Shown here one piece after another: positions 52,773 to 61,350 of a stretch of DNA of 64,000 bases (the stretch's first letter is position 1; each line of letters opens with the position of its first letter). The notes under the pieces were generated by a model. That model ran no database searches. It saw only the letters and a list, made by a program, of their open reading frames with translations, and was not told where the DNA came from. This stretch comes from Jejuia sp043557195 (GTDB lineage: Bacteria > Bacteroidota > Bacteroidia > Flavobacteriales > Flavobacteriaceae): positions 1,488,001 to 1,552,000 of the forward strand of contig CP121314.1 of the NCBI GenBank assembly GCA_043557195.1, given 5' to 3'. The position numbers were made by a program, and so were the translations under genes.

Positions 52773-54629
52773 TTAAAAATGAAAACCATATCCAAAAAAC
52801 ATAGTTTGCAATCCTATTAAACTTAGGGATGCCATAAAAATACCTAGTATAATAAATATAAATGGTAAATGTGCAATAGATCTGGTGAGTTTAGATTTCC
52901 ATCCGAATTTATGAAAAATGGGCATGAAAATAAATGCCATACACAATCCTAAAAATGATACCTGAAACATTTTAAAACAAGCAATAGCAAAAACTAACCC
53001 TATAAAAAGCTCAATGCTTTGAACCAAATAGTTGTCTGGGTGACTTTTGTCAATAAATTTTCTCCACTCCGTCTTAAACCTTCTCAATAATCCCTTTGGA
53101 TTACTTGCTATGTTGCTATTTGAATTAGATTGATTTTTATCTCCTGTAACCAAAAAAATAGCTTTACCTGATATTAGGTAAGAGATAACTCCTATAGCAG
53201 ACAAAGGGCCAAGTGCTGCATAAGCTGCTGTACTATGGCTAATAAAGTGCAATAGCTTACCCGGTGTTTTTCGTAACCCCACAACAAAGCAAAGCACAGG
53301 TGCAAAAAAGGTCATTAAAGTAATCAAGAAAAAATCGAATGTGTAAATAGATTCAAATCCTTGACTTAGCAAATAAACTGTAAATGAAGTTGTTTCTCCA
53401 GCAAATTCAAAAGTTAAGTCTTGCGGTGAACCAAAGAAATAAGGCAACATTAAATTAGCCACCACCATAAAAAACAGATAGACTAATGTTAAGGGAAGAT
53501 TTAGTGTTGGAAATAAAATATCAAACTTTTCTGTCCAAGTAATGTTTTTAGCCTTTATTAGCCATTTAAATTTTGTAACTAGAAACTCGCAAGTGCCTCG
53601 AGTCCATTTCATATGTCTAATTCTAAATGAACGCATATCTTCTGGAAAATCTTCTAAACAAATAACATCTTCAACAAACCTACCTCTGTACCCTTTTTCT
53701 CTTGCATGAATGGCAAAACCTAAATCCTCACTAACTATATGTGGAAAGCCTCCTATTTCGTGCCAGCATTTTGTTCTAATCAATGCTCCATGACCTAAAA
53801 ACATTACAAATCCGTAGTCGTTTCTAAAAGGTTGATAATATTTCCAATGTATGTCGACTCCAACACCTAATGATTTAGACAATTCGCTATTATCTACAAT
53901 TCTTGCACGATGATTCGCTTGAACAAAACCACATTTGTCATCGGCCTCTATAACATTTACTAACTTTTTTAAAAAATCTCTTGGTAGAATTTCATCTGCA
54001 TCTGCAATAGCAAAATAAGGCTCGGTTATGTGATTTTCGAGCGCATTATTCATATTTCCAGCTTTAAAACCAACTCTATTGTCTCTTCTTATTACTTTAA
54101 CCTTGTCTTGATTAAGGCTTTGATATCGGTCAATACTATTCTTAATATCCTCATCCGAACTATCGTCTAATATGTAAACCTTATAGTTTTTATAGTCTTG
54201 ATCTATACAAGAATTTACGGACTCTTCAACAAAATCATTACATGTAGTGTAGAGAATTGCAACCTCTGGTTGGTATTCTAATTGAAGATTTACTAATTCC
54301 TTTTCAGGCTTATTGCTAAAGTATTTATAAATAAAAACAAAACACATAATGCTTACATTATAAAAGCCATAAAGCCATGCAAAACAAATAAACAAGATAA
54401 AAAGAACCATAGTAATATAACTTGGAATACTATAAGCCATATCTAATAAACCTACTAATCTAGGACCAAACCAAACTAATGATGAGAGCCAAACCGCAAA
54501 TATGCTGATGTATAAATACGGTTTAGGTGCTTTAGAAATTAACCTTGAATTATCAACATACTTTGCTGGTAAACTTAAAGTGTTGCTACTATTTATATAT
54601 GATTTAAAGGTAAAAGAGATGCTTTTCAT
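52773..54629 (-). CDS. Processive glycosyltransferase family 2, membrane-bound
   Basis: A 618-residue polytopic protein. Two N-terminal helices (about 38-100), then a GT2 catalytic domain with DD155-156 (YILDDSSDE), the metal-binding D210-A-D212 (AIADADE), the base in VSEDLGFAIHARE (E301/D302) and RHMKWTRG, a variant of the QxxRW motif. Six or more C-terminal helices (360-615) follow. This order is that of cellulose-synthase-like processive enzymes, which make and export a beta-linked polysaccharide. No PilZ domain or BcsB partner is visible. It is co-transcribed with a barrel protein and a LytTR-like regulator. The sugar is unknown. Confidence 0.9.
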   Translation of the reverse strand: MKSISFTFKSYINSSNTLSLPAKYVDNSRLISKAPKPYLYISIFAVWLSSLVWFGPRLVGLLDMAYSIPSYITMVLFILFICFAWLYGFYNVSIMCFVFIYKYFSNKPEKELVNLQLEYQPEVAILYTTCNDFVEESVNSCIDQDYKNYKVYILDDSSDEDIKNSIDRYQSLNQDKVKVIRRDNRVGFKAGNMNNALENHITEPYFAIADADEILPRDFLKKLVNVIEADDKCGFVQANHRARIVDNSELSKSLGVGVDIHWKYYQPFRNDYGFVMFLGHGALIRTKCWHEIGGFPHIVSEDLGFAIHAREKGYRGRFVEDVICLEDFPEDMRSFRIRHMKWTRGTCEFLVTKFKWLIKAKNITWTEKFDILFPTLNLPLTLVYLFFMVVANLMLPYFFGSPQDLTFEFAGETTSFTVYLLSQGFESIYTFDFFLITLMTFFAPVLCFVVGLRKTPGKLLHFISHSTAAYAALGPLSAIGVISYLISGKAIFLVTGDKNQSNSNSNIASNPKGLLRRFKTEWRKFIDKSHPDNYLVQSIELFIGLVFAIACFKMFQVSFLGLCMAFIFMPIFHKFGWKSKLTRSIAHLPFIFIILGIFMASLSLIGLQTMFFGYGFHF

Positions 54630-54633
54630 GATT

Positions 54634-55536
54634 TTAAAATTTTTGATTTAACCCAACTGATACAACAGTAATTTCATTTTTAAATCCCTTATCGTAATTA
54701 AAAAAGGCATTGCCTTTAAGATTTTTGATAATAGGGAATATTATATGTGAAAACCCGCCACTAAATTGATTTAGGCTTTCTTGCTGAAGTTTGTACACAT
54801 CATAATAAACACCCATATTCAATTCTACTTTTTTCCATCTCATTTTTGGAATAACAAGAAATCGCTCATTATAAGTATTGGTAAATGCTAGGTTTTCGGA
54901 ATGAAAAAGACCAGATTCTAAACGCATCCACTTATTTACTTTTAAATCAACAAAAGCCCCAAGTGTAAGCAAATCATCATCTTGCCTAATATCATATTGC
55001 GTTACAATTTTTCCTAAAACTTTATCTGAAAAGAAATATCCGTTTTCTAAATTAAACATAGATTGATCATCTTGGTCAATCATAAATCTTCTACCAAATT
55101 CAACTTTTGAAAACCATTTTTTTGACCAATCATGTTTAGCCCCAACACCTATCATTGGCACGTTGCCATTGCTATTTGCAAAGAAGTTGTTATCAAATGT
55201 CAAAGCGTTATCATAGTATGCAAATACAAGGTTCTTTTTGTTAATTTCGTATTTGGCATCAAAACGGCGCAAACCATTTTCATCTGCTAATTCGCTAAAA
55301 GTAGCACCATACCAAAGGGCAACCTCAAGATTTATTAAGCCGTAATCATCATCAAAATTATTGCCAGCCCTTTTTCCTTCTTCATCTTCTTTACTTTTTT
55401 TAAATGTATTGGTTTTGATTTCTGAAAAATCTTCAAAAGACGAATAAGTACTTAATTGACCATGTGCATTATAAATTATTAAACTTAGCGCCAATAGTGG
55501 CATAAGACACAATTTTTTTTTGTTTTTAGTTTTCAT
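54634..55536 (-). CDS. Predicted outer-membrane beta-barrel protein
   Basis: A 300-residue exported protein (signal ending NAHGQ). The mature part alternates amphipathic strands (WFSKVEFGRRFMI, LLTLGAFVDLKV, KVELNMGVYYDVY) and ends in a C-terminal Phe (VSVGLNQKF), the usual outer-membrane insertion signal. It lies 4 bp upstream of the glycosyltransferase gene and in the same transcript, so it may export or sense the glycan. No family name is recognised. Confidence 0.75.
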   Translation of the reverse strand: MKTKNKKKLCLMPLLALSLIIYNAHGQLSTYSSFEDFSEIKTNTFKKSKEDEEGKRAGNNFDDDYGLINLEVALWYGATFSELADENGLRRFDAKYEINKKNLVFAYYDNALTFDNNFFANSNGNVPMIGVGAKHDWSKKWFSKVEFGRRFMIDQDDQSMFNLENGYFFSDKVLGKIVTQYDIRQDDDLLTLGAFVDLKVNKWMRLESGLFHSENLAFTNTYNERFLVIPKMRWKKVELNMGVYYDVYKLQQESLNQFSGGFSHIIFPIIKNLKGNAFFNYDKGFKNEITVVSVGLNQKF

Positions 55537-55572
55537 AGTTTCTTGTTTTTATTTAACTAGATTGAATATCTA

Positions 55573-55962
55573 TTAGCTTTCAAACCATGTTTGAAATTGA
55601 TTAATTAAATGTTCAGGGATTTGAAATTTGTCTTTGAATGTATTTTTAGATATTACTTCGATGCAATTATGGGTTGGTTTTACAATGGCAAAATTCTCCT
55701 TGCAAAAAATAGTTTCATCGTCTATTTGAAAGTAAAGGGACTCCTCTAAATCGATTGGAAGCTGACTTAAAAATTGTAAGCCTATAGGTAATTTTAAATT
55801 TGTTTTATCAACAATAAAAAAAACACCCTCACTTTTATATATGTAAGCGATGTTAGTAGTGGCAATACTGTAAACTTTATTACCAAATTTTATATCTATT
55901 GAAGCTATATTATCCTTGGTTGGGAAATAATTATCTGATTGAAGGTTGATTATTCGAGCCAT
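55573..55962 (-). CDS. Stand-alone LytTR-like DNA-binding protein
   Basis: A 129-residue protein. The core TTNIAYIYKSEGVFFIVDK, then LPIGLQFLSQLP, and SLYFQIDDETIFCKENFAIV follows the LytTR beta-strand pattern. It has no receiver domain. The first gene of the operon with the barrel protein and the glycosyltransferase, it has an island promoter 16 nt before its ATG. It could be a local regulator or an RNA/protein-binding factor. Confidence 0.6.
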   Translation of the reverse strand: MARIINLQSDNYFPTKDNIASIDIKFGNKVYSIATTNIAYIYKSEGVFFIVDKTNLKLPIGLQFLSQLPIDLEESLYFQIDDETIFCKENFAIVKPTHNCIEVISKNTFKDKFQIPEHLINQFQTWFES

Positions 55963-55977
55963 TATGAGGGTTTTATT

Positions 55978-56007
55978 TTAAAACAACTCATAAATTGATT
56001 GTCCCAA
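55978..56007 (-). promoter_or_regulatory. Island ECF-type promoter, site 3
   Basis: On the minus strand: TTGGGACA, 12 nt, then GTTGTTTTAA, 16 nt before the ATG of the LytTR-like gene. It would drive the LytTR-barrel-glycosyltransferase operon with a very short leader. Confidence 0.78.
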
Positions 56008-56015
56008 AGAATTTT

Positions 56016-56252
56016 TTAAAATTTTCGCTTTATTCTTAATTCCAACATTTTTAAATCAAAAATTACCACTTTCAAATTATTGAATCTTTCGGTTGCTCTT
56101 TTATACCTATAAAGGTTTAAACTACTAGAATCATTTTCAATGATTTTCTCTAGTGCTTTTATCTTTTTTTTACATTGTACTAGCTCCTCAATTTTCATTG
56201 AAGAAATTGATTTTATCAAGTTTGTAGTTCTATCTAAAGTAAAAGATGGCAT
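56016..56252 (-). CDS. Small coiled-coil hypothetical protein
   Basis: A 78-residue, Lys- and Leu-rich helical protein without signal or membrane segment (KKKIKALEKIIEND; FNNLKVVIFDLKMLELRIKRKF). I do not recognise it. It is the first gene on the minus strand after the divergent sigma factor, with its own island promoter motif 63 nt upstream, which supports a real gene. Confidence 0.6.
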   Translation of the reverse strand: MPSFTLDRTTNLIKSISSMKIEELVQCKKKIKALEKIIENDSSSLNLYRYKRATERFNNLKVVIFDLKMLELRIKRKF

Positions 56253-56314
56253 AATAAATTCTGAATCTTATGGGTTATCCAATTATTAATTAAACACCAA
56301 AAGTCTTTTTATAT

Positions 56315-56344
56315 TTAAGACAACTCAAGCCAAAATTATCCCAA
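56315..56344 (-). promoter_or_regulatory. Island ECF-type promoter, site 2
   Basis: On the minus strand: TTGGGATA, 12 nt, then GTTGTCTTAA. It lies in the space between the divergent 78-residue gene and the sigma-factor gene. Two bases differ from the consensus; the spacer is the same. Confidence 0.68.
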
Positions 56345-56395
56345 TTAATTCTAGTCAATATTTTTTTCTATCTTTCCTTCATTAAATAAAAAAAA

Positions 56396-56914
56396 TTGCC
56401 AAAATCACTACACCAAAACATCTGCGATAAAATTCGCTTTTCAAAACTTTATGAAAAGTATGCACAGTCGTTGAGTAATATTCTTTTTTATAAGTATGGT
56501 GAACTATTAAACCCTTCTGATACGGTACAGGAAGCATTTATCAAACTATGGGAAAACTGCTCTAAAATAAAACCAGAAACCGTTAAATCTTATTTATATA
56601 CTACAGCAAATAATATGATGCTAAATGCCGTCAAACATCAAAAGGTGGTTTTAAAGTATCAACAAGTAAAACCAAAGAACTATACTAATGAGTCTCCAGA
56701 ATTTGTATTGCGTAAAAAAGAATTTTTAAAACGCTTTGAACGGGTTTTATCAGAACTAAAAGAAGAAGAACGTGTGGCATTCTTGTTAAACAAGGTGGAT
56801 GGTAAAACGCATAAGGAAGTTGCAGAAGTTTTAGGCATCACAAAAAAAGTGGCTGAACACAGAATTTATGCAGCTTTAAACAAACTTAAAGACAACCTTG
56901 AAGAACTAAATTGA
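56396..56914 (+). CDS. ECF RNA polymerase sigma factor
   Basis: A 172-residue sigma-70 of the ECF class. Region 2 holds DTVQEAFIKLWEN and YLYTTANNMMLN; region 4 holds LKEEERVAFLLNKVDGKTHKEVAEVLGITKKVAEHRIYAALNKL. It starts at TTG 56396; no ATG is available nearby. fecR and the TonB transducer follow on the same strand, after a copy of the island promoter. Proposed to recognise the TTGGGACA-N12-GTTGTTTTAA sites. Confidence 0.93.
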   Translation: MPKSLHQNICDKIRFSKLYEKYAQSLSNILFYKYGELLNPSDTVQEAFIKLWENCSKIKPETVKSYLYTTANNMMLNAVKHQKVVLKYQQVKPKNYTNESPEFVLRKKEFLKRFERVLSELKEEERVAFLLNKVDGKTHKEVAEVLGITKKVAEHRIYAALNKLKDNLEELN

Positions 56915-56922
56915 AAATAATT

Positions 56923-56952
56923 TTGGGACAATTGTAATGTAAGTTGTTTTAA
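56923..56952 (+). promoter_or_regulatory. Island ECF-type promoter, site 1
   Basis: TTGGGACA, 12 nt, then GTTGTTTTAA, between the sigma-factor stop (56914) and the fecR ATG (56970). It implies that the anti-sigma and transducer genes are controlled by the sigma factor itself. Confidence 0.8.
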
Positions 56953-56969
56953 TTATATAACAGCATGTT

Positions 56970-57872
56970 ATGGACAAAGAGTATTTAGTAAAAAAATGGT
57001 TAAATAATGACCTGTCTGACACAGAGGCAAAGGCTTTCAATGCGTTGGAAGATGCTGACTTATATAAAGAAATTATTGAGGAATCTCAACGGTTTAGTGG
57101 CAATATAAATGCTAAAGTTGAGTCTTTTGATGTGTTGGATAACAAATTAGTTTCTAAAAAAATTGCTTCTACAAATTGGATAAAGGTTGTTTCCAGTATA
57201 GCTGCTGCTCTTGTTGTTGGTTTTGCTTTGTTTACTTTAATAAATAAAGACCAAATAAGCTCGTTTAAAACTGATTTAGCTCAAAACGAAACCATTACGC
57301 TTCCAGATAGCTCGATAGTGAAACTAAATGAATTATCTGAACTAGAGTATCTCAGTTCCAATTGGAACAAGAATAGGTCATTACAACTTAAAGGCGAAGC
57401 TTTTTTTGATGTAGAAAAAGGAAAGCAATTTGATGTTAATACTGATTTTGGAAAAGTTAGTGTGCTTGGTACAGAGTTTAATGTTTTATCCAGAGACAGT
57501 ATTTTTAAAGTCTCTTGTTATGAAGGTTTGGTACAGGTAACTTATAACAATAACGAAGTTAAACTACCTGCTGGCACAGAGTTTGTTTTAGCATCAGGAA
57601 AAGGCCTAAAATCAATTATTACAATCGCAGAACCCTACTGGCTTAAAAATATGAGTGCTTTTGAAAATGCTTCATTTAAAGCTGTTGTTCAAGAACTTGA
57701 AAAACAATACAATATAACAGTACAATACCCATCTGATCTGAATATAAATTTCACAGGTGCCTTTGAACATAACAACCTTGAAAATGCCCTAAAATCTATA
57801 ACAAAACCTCTTAATTTGACTTACACCATACAAAACACTAACGAGGTCATTATTAGGTATGGGCAAAACTAA
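56970..57872 (+). CDS. FecR-family anti-sigma factor
   Basis: A 300-residue inner-membrane protein. A cytoplasmic N-terminus (1-70) should bind the sigma factor, followed by one membrane helix (VVSSIAAALVVGFALFTLI, about 73-92). The periplasmic FecR domain (ITLPDSSIVKLNELSELEY, LKGEAFFDV, VLGTEFNV) and a C-terminal DUF4974/STN-like domain (FKAVVQELEKQYNITVQYP) follow. It relays the state of the TonB transducer to the sigma factor. The receptor gene overlaps its end by 14 bp. Confidence 0.94.
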   Translation: MDKEYLVKKWLNNDLSDTEAKAFNALEDADLYKEIIEESQRFSGNINAKVESFDVLDNKLVSKKIASTNWIKVVSSIAAALVVGFALFTLINKDQISSFKTDLAQNETITLPDSSIVKLNELSELEYLSSNWNKNRSLQLKGEAFFDVEKGKQFDVNTDFGKVSVLGTEFNVLSRDSIFKVSCYEGLVQVTYNNNEVKLPAGTEFVLASGKGLKSIITIAEPYWLKNMSAFENASFKAVVQELEKQYNITVQYPSDLNINFTGAFEHNNLENALKSITKPLNLTYTIQNTNEVIIRYGQN

Positions 57873-60363
57873 ATTTTACATATTTTTAGTACTGTGCTTA
57901 TATCCACAACTTAAATCATTAGGGCAAAATTCAGGGCAAAAAGTTCCGGTTTCTGGAGTACTTGATCAAATTACAAAAATGCATTCTATTACTTTTAATT
58001 ATGAAAGTAGCCTTTTAAAAGATGTAACTGTAATACCTATATCACAAGATTTAAGCTTAAATTCAAAAATTAAGAATCTTGAAAAACAAACAAATCTAAT
58101 TTTTGAGAAAGTCAGCAATTTAGTTTACACTATTTCTAAGGCCATACGGCTTTGTGGTTATATAAAAGATTCAGAATTTCAAAACCCGCTTATGGGTGTC
58201 ACTGTTACTAGTAAATTTGCTTACGCAATAACGAATGAAGAAGGTTTTTTTGAAATAGAATTGAAATCCCAGAATGAATTATTAATTATTAGACATATTG
58301 GATTCAAAACTATTGAACGTCAAGCAAGGTATTTCTATTTAGAAGAGTGTGGAATAATAACAATGCCTATTAAACAAGAGGTCATCGCACCTGTACTCAT
58401 TGAAACGTATCTAGTAAAAGGAATCGACAAAAGACAAGATTGGACTACCTCAATTGACTATGAACGATTTACACTCTTACCTGGTCTTATTGAATCTGAC
58501 GTGCTACAAACCGTACAAGCCTTACCTAGTATTTTAAGTGTTGATGAAACGGTTTCTAATATTAATATTCGTGGTGGCTCTAACGATCAAAACCTTATTC
58601 TTTGGGACGATATAAAAATGTATCAAACAGGACACTTTTTTGGTCTTATATCTAGTTTTAACCCCCTAATGACGCAATCTGCAAGCGTTATTAATAACGG
58701 CTCAGATGTATCACTTACAGATGGTGTTTCAGGAACAATTCATATGCAGACTGACAAACAAATTGATTCAAAATTCAATGGTATTTTTGGTCTTAATTTT
58801 TTGAATGCAGAATTATTTTCAAATATTCCCATAGGCAATAAATCGTCCTTACAAATTGCCTCTAGAAAGTCTTTAGACAACTTTGTTAGAACTCCAACTT
58901 ATGAGGTTTATTTCGATAGGATAACTCAAGATACCGAAGCCGAAAATAATGTGAATAATGTTACAAATTCTAATCAAGAATTTAATTTCTACGACGTCTC
59001 TTTGAGATGGTTGTTTCAACCTTCGGATAAGGATCAAATACGGTTAAATTTTATACTTATAAACAATGACTTAGGCTTCAATGAAACCGCTAATTTAGGT
59101 AGCGTATCAAGAACCAGGCGTAGTAATATATCTCAAAACAGTCTCGCTGTTGGGCTTAACTATAAAAGACAATGGAATGAGAAATTCTCTTCGACTTTTA
59201 ATGTCTACAATAACGAATATAAGCTTGAAGCTTTAAATGCAGATGTATTAAGCAACCAGTTACAATTACAAGAAAACGTTGTCTCAGAGACAAGTGTTAC
59301 ACTAAATAATCACTATAAACTAAACCAATGGCATTTTAATCTCGGCTATCAGTTTACAGAAACCGAGGTTATTAATTTAAACGATATAGATTTACCCAGA
59401 TTTGTGAGACGTGATGAAGAAATTTTAAGAGAACACGCAGTTTTTAGTCAAGCTTGGTTTAAAAATGACACTAATGATTTTTCGGTTAGGGGTGGCGTAA
59501 GAGCAAATTACTTAACACGTTTTGAAAAATTAATAGTCGAACCAAGATTGAGTGTAAGAAAATCTATTGGCGAATCTATCGAAATAGAAGCACTGGGCGA
59601 ATTTAAACATCAAAGTACATCGCAGATTGTGAATTTTCAGAATGACTTCTTAGGCATAGAGAAAAGACGATGGCAGTTAACGGATAATGATAGTATTCCT
59701 ATTGTTCAAAGCAAACAAGCTTCATTAGGAATTGTTTTCAAAAAGAACGGATGGTTACTGGATGCAAAGGGATATTATAAAAACGTAAATGGCATAACAA
59801 CCCAAAGTCAAAGCCTTACTACTAAATATGAGTTTGCTAAAGAAAGTGGGAGTTATGACGCTCTCGGTTTTGAGTTTTTATGTAGAAAAAAATTCAACAA
59901 ACTAAACAGTTGGTTAAGTTATTCTTATATAAATAACACCTATACTTTTGAAACACTTGATGAAATTGAATTCCCTAGTAATTTTGATATCACCCATTCA
60001 ATCACTTTAGGAACAACCTTCAGTAATACATCTTGGAATATTTCAGCAGGAGTAAATTACAGAACAGGAAAGCCTACTTCTATTCCCATAGTAGATAATG
60101 AAATAGTTGGCGATGATATTAATTTCGACAAAGCAAATAATGAACGATTATTTGATTATTTAAGAGTTGATGCATCAGCCATTTATAAGTTCAAATTAAG
60201 TGATACTTTTAGGTCAGAAATTGGAGCATCTGTATGGAATATATCAAATAGAGAAAATGCCATTAACAATTATTACAGAGTTAATGAAGTAGATGCTGTA
60301 GATAAATTTTCAAGGTTCTCCTTAGGCTTAACCACTAATGCTGTGGTTAGGTTGTATTTTTAA
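57859..60363 (+). CDS. TonB-dependent transducer with N-terminal signalling domain
   Basis: An 834-residue outer-membrane receptor. After the signal peptide comes a secretin/TonB short N-terminal (STN) domain (ITKMHSITFNYESSLL; LSLNSKIKNLEKQTNLIFEKV), a CarboxypepD_reg domain (about 95-175), a plug (LPSILSVDETVSNINIRGGSND) and a barrel ending in an aromatic, VVRLYF. The STN domain marks a transducer that contacts FecR when ligand binds. Overlap with fecR shows translational coupling. The ligand is unknown. Confidence 0.94.
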   Translation: MGKTKFYIFLVLCLYPQLKSLGQNSGQKVPVSGVLDQITKMHSITFNYESSLLKDVTVIPISQDLSLNSKIKNLEKQTNLIFEKVSNLVYTISKAIRLCGYIKDSEFQNPLMGVTVTSKFAYAITNEEGFFEIELKSQNELLIIRHIGFKTIERQARYFYLEECGIITMPIKQEVIAPVLIETYLVKGIDKRQDWTTSIDYERFTLLPGLIESDVLQTVQALPSILSVDETVSNINIRGGSNDQNLILWDDIKMYQTGHFFGLISSFNPLMTQSASVINNGSDVSLTDGVSGTIHMQTDKQIDSKFNGIFGLNFLNAELFSNIPIGNKSSLQIASRKSLDNFVRTPTYEVYFDRITQDTEAENNVNNVTNSNQEFNFYDVSLRWLFQPSDKDQIRLNFILINNDLGFNETANLGSVSRTRRSNISQNSLAVGLNYKRQWNEKFSSTFNVYNNEYKLEALNADVLSNQLQLQENVVSETSVTLNNHYKLNQWHFNLGYQFTETEVINLNDIDLPRFVRRDEEILREHAVFSQAWFKNDTNDFSVRGGVRANYLTRFEKLIVEPRLSVRKSIGESIEIEALGEFKHQSTSQIVNFQNDFLGIEKRRWQLTDNDSIPIVQSKQASLGIVFKKNGWLLDAKGYYKNVNGITTQSQSLTTKYEFAKESGSYDALGFEFLCRKKFNKLNSWLSYSYINNTYTFETLDEIEFPSNFDITHSITLGTTFSNTSWNISAGVNYRTGKPTSIPIVDNEIVGDDINFDKANNERLFDYLRVDASAIYKFKLSDTFRSEIGASVWNISNRENAINNYYRVNEVDAVDKFSRFSLGLTTNAVVRLYF

Positions 60364-60373
60364 TAAATAACTG

Positions 60374-60390
60374 CTAATGCATCGCATTAG
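60374..60390 (+). terminator. Hairpin after the TonB transducer
   Basis: CTAATGC-ATC-GCATTAG, a 7-bp stem with a 3-nt loop, followed by TTTATT. It starts 10 bp past the stop and probably ends the fecR-transducer transcript. Confidence 0.6.
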
Positions 60391-60446
60391 TTTATTAACT
60401 ATATGTGATGTTTGAACATTAGATGTATCAATAAACAATTCATAAA

Positions 60447-61067
60447 ATGGAATTTGACAAAAGCGTTTTATCCTTCTTAAGGCCTCCTCTAATTGAAAAA
60501 GTCTTAAAAGAATCTTCAATAAAGGTTTTTCAAAAGGGAACTGAGATTTTAAGAAAAGAGCAATATGTAAAAGTTTTGCCTATTGTTCTTGAAGGCCTAG
60601 TAAAAGTATATTCTAGGTTTAATGATAAAGAACTTTTACTTTACTATATTCAGCCATCTCAAAGTTGTGTAATGACGTTTTATGCATCTCTAAAAAACAC
60701 ACCAAGTAAAGTTTATGCATCAGTTGTAGAGGATTCTAAAATTTTATTAATACCTGTTCGATTACTTCCTAAATGGATAAAAGATTTCCCAGACTTTAAT
60801 CAGCTTTTTTATGACCAGTTTAATTTGAGGTATTCGGAACTATTAGATACTATCGGCCATCTTTTGACTGATAGAATGGATAAAAGACTTTATGAGCATT
60901 TAAAAAAGAAATCAGAAATAATGAGCAACTCTTCATTAAAAATAAGTCATACCCAATTAGCTAATGAACTAGGTACCGCACGAGAAGTAGTAACAAGGGT
61001 ACTCAAAAAACTAGAAATAGAAGGAAAGATAGCACAAGATTCTGGGGAGATAAAAATTATTGGGTAG
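60447..61067 (+). CDS. Crp/Fnr-family regulator
   Basis: A 206-residue protein with an N-terminal cyclic-nucleotide-binding-like beta-barrel (about 15-110), a long dimer helix and a C-terminal winged helix (SHTQLANELGTAREVVTRVLKKLE). The recognition helix keeps R179, E180 and R184, the RE...R set by which E. coli CRP reads TGTGA. The cAMP-contacting RS pair and Fe-S cysteines are not evident, so the ligand is unknown. A perfect CRP-type box follows the stop codon by one base. Confidence 0.9.
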   Translation: MEFDKSVLSFLRPPLIEKVLKESSIKVFQKGTEILRKEQYVKVLPIVLEGLVKVYSRFNDKELLLYYIQPSQSCVMTFYASLKNTPSKVYASVVEDSKILLIPVRLLPKWIKDFPDFNQLFYDQFNLRYSELLDTIGHLLTDRMDKRLYEHLKKKSEIMSNSSLKISHTQLANELGTAREVVTRVLKKLEIEGKIAQDSGEIKIIG

Positions 61068-61068
61068 T

Positions 61069-61084
61069 TGTGACTATAGTCACA
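61069..61084. promoter_or_regulatory. CRP-type operator TGTGA-N6-TCACA
   Basis: TGTGACTATAGTCACA is a perfect 16-bp palindrome that matches the classical TGTGA-N6-TCACA box. It lies between the Crp/Fnr gene and the DUF2892 gene, 53 nt before the latter's ATG. The RE...R recognition helix of the adjacent regulator predicts this half-site. Confidence 0.75.
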
Positions 61085-61137
61085 GTTTAGCTTGTTTTGA
61101 TTTACAATCTTTGTATTGTAATTTTAAACAAAACAAG

Positions 61138-61350
61138 ATGAAAAAAAATATGGGAACAGCAGATAGAATTATTAGATTAATAATCGCTGCTATAGTAGGA
61201 GTATTGTACTTTAAAGAAATAATTACTGGAGCATTAGGAGTTATATTACTGGTTCTTGCAGGCATATTCGTTTTAACTAGTTTTATTAGTTTTTGCCCAT
61301 TATATGCTCCGTTCGGAATAAAAACTTGTTCGATTAAGGAAAAGAAATAA
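61138..61350 (+). CDS. DUF2892 (YgaP-like) small membrane protein
   Basis: A 70-residue membrane protein. MGTADRIIRLIIAAIVG and two hydrophobic helices (LLVLAGIFVLTSFISFCPLY) are typical of DUF2892. Two cysteines, in FCPLY and KTCSI, are notable. I start at the ATG at 61138 because the longer frame from the TTG at 61060 runs through the CRP-type box. The adjoining regulator and box suggest that it is the target of that regulator. Confidence 0.85.
   Translation: MKKNMGTADRIIRLIIAAIVGVLYFKEIITGALGVILLVLAGIFVLTSFISFCPLYAPFGIKTCSIKEKK

Noticed and set aside
52667..52795. N-terminal extension of the large acidic lipoprotein
   Set aside because: The extra 43 residues cross the island promoter motif and the end of the glycosyltransferase. 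The ATG at 52666 gives a proper lipoprotein signal peptide.
60404..60420. Second CRP-type half-site (TGTGA) upstream of the Crp/Fnr gene
   Set aside because: Only one half-site matches; the partner sequence is not TCACA at any normal spacing.
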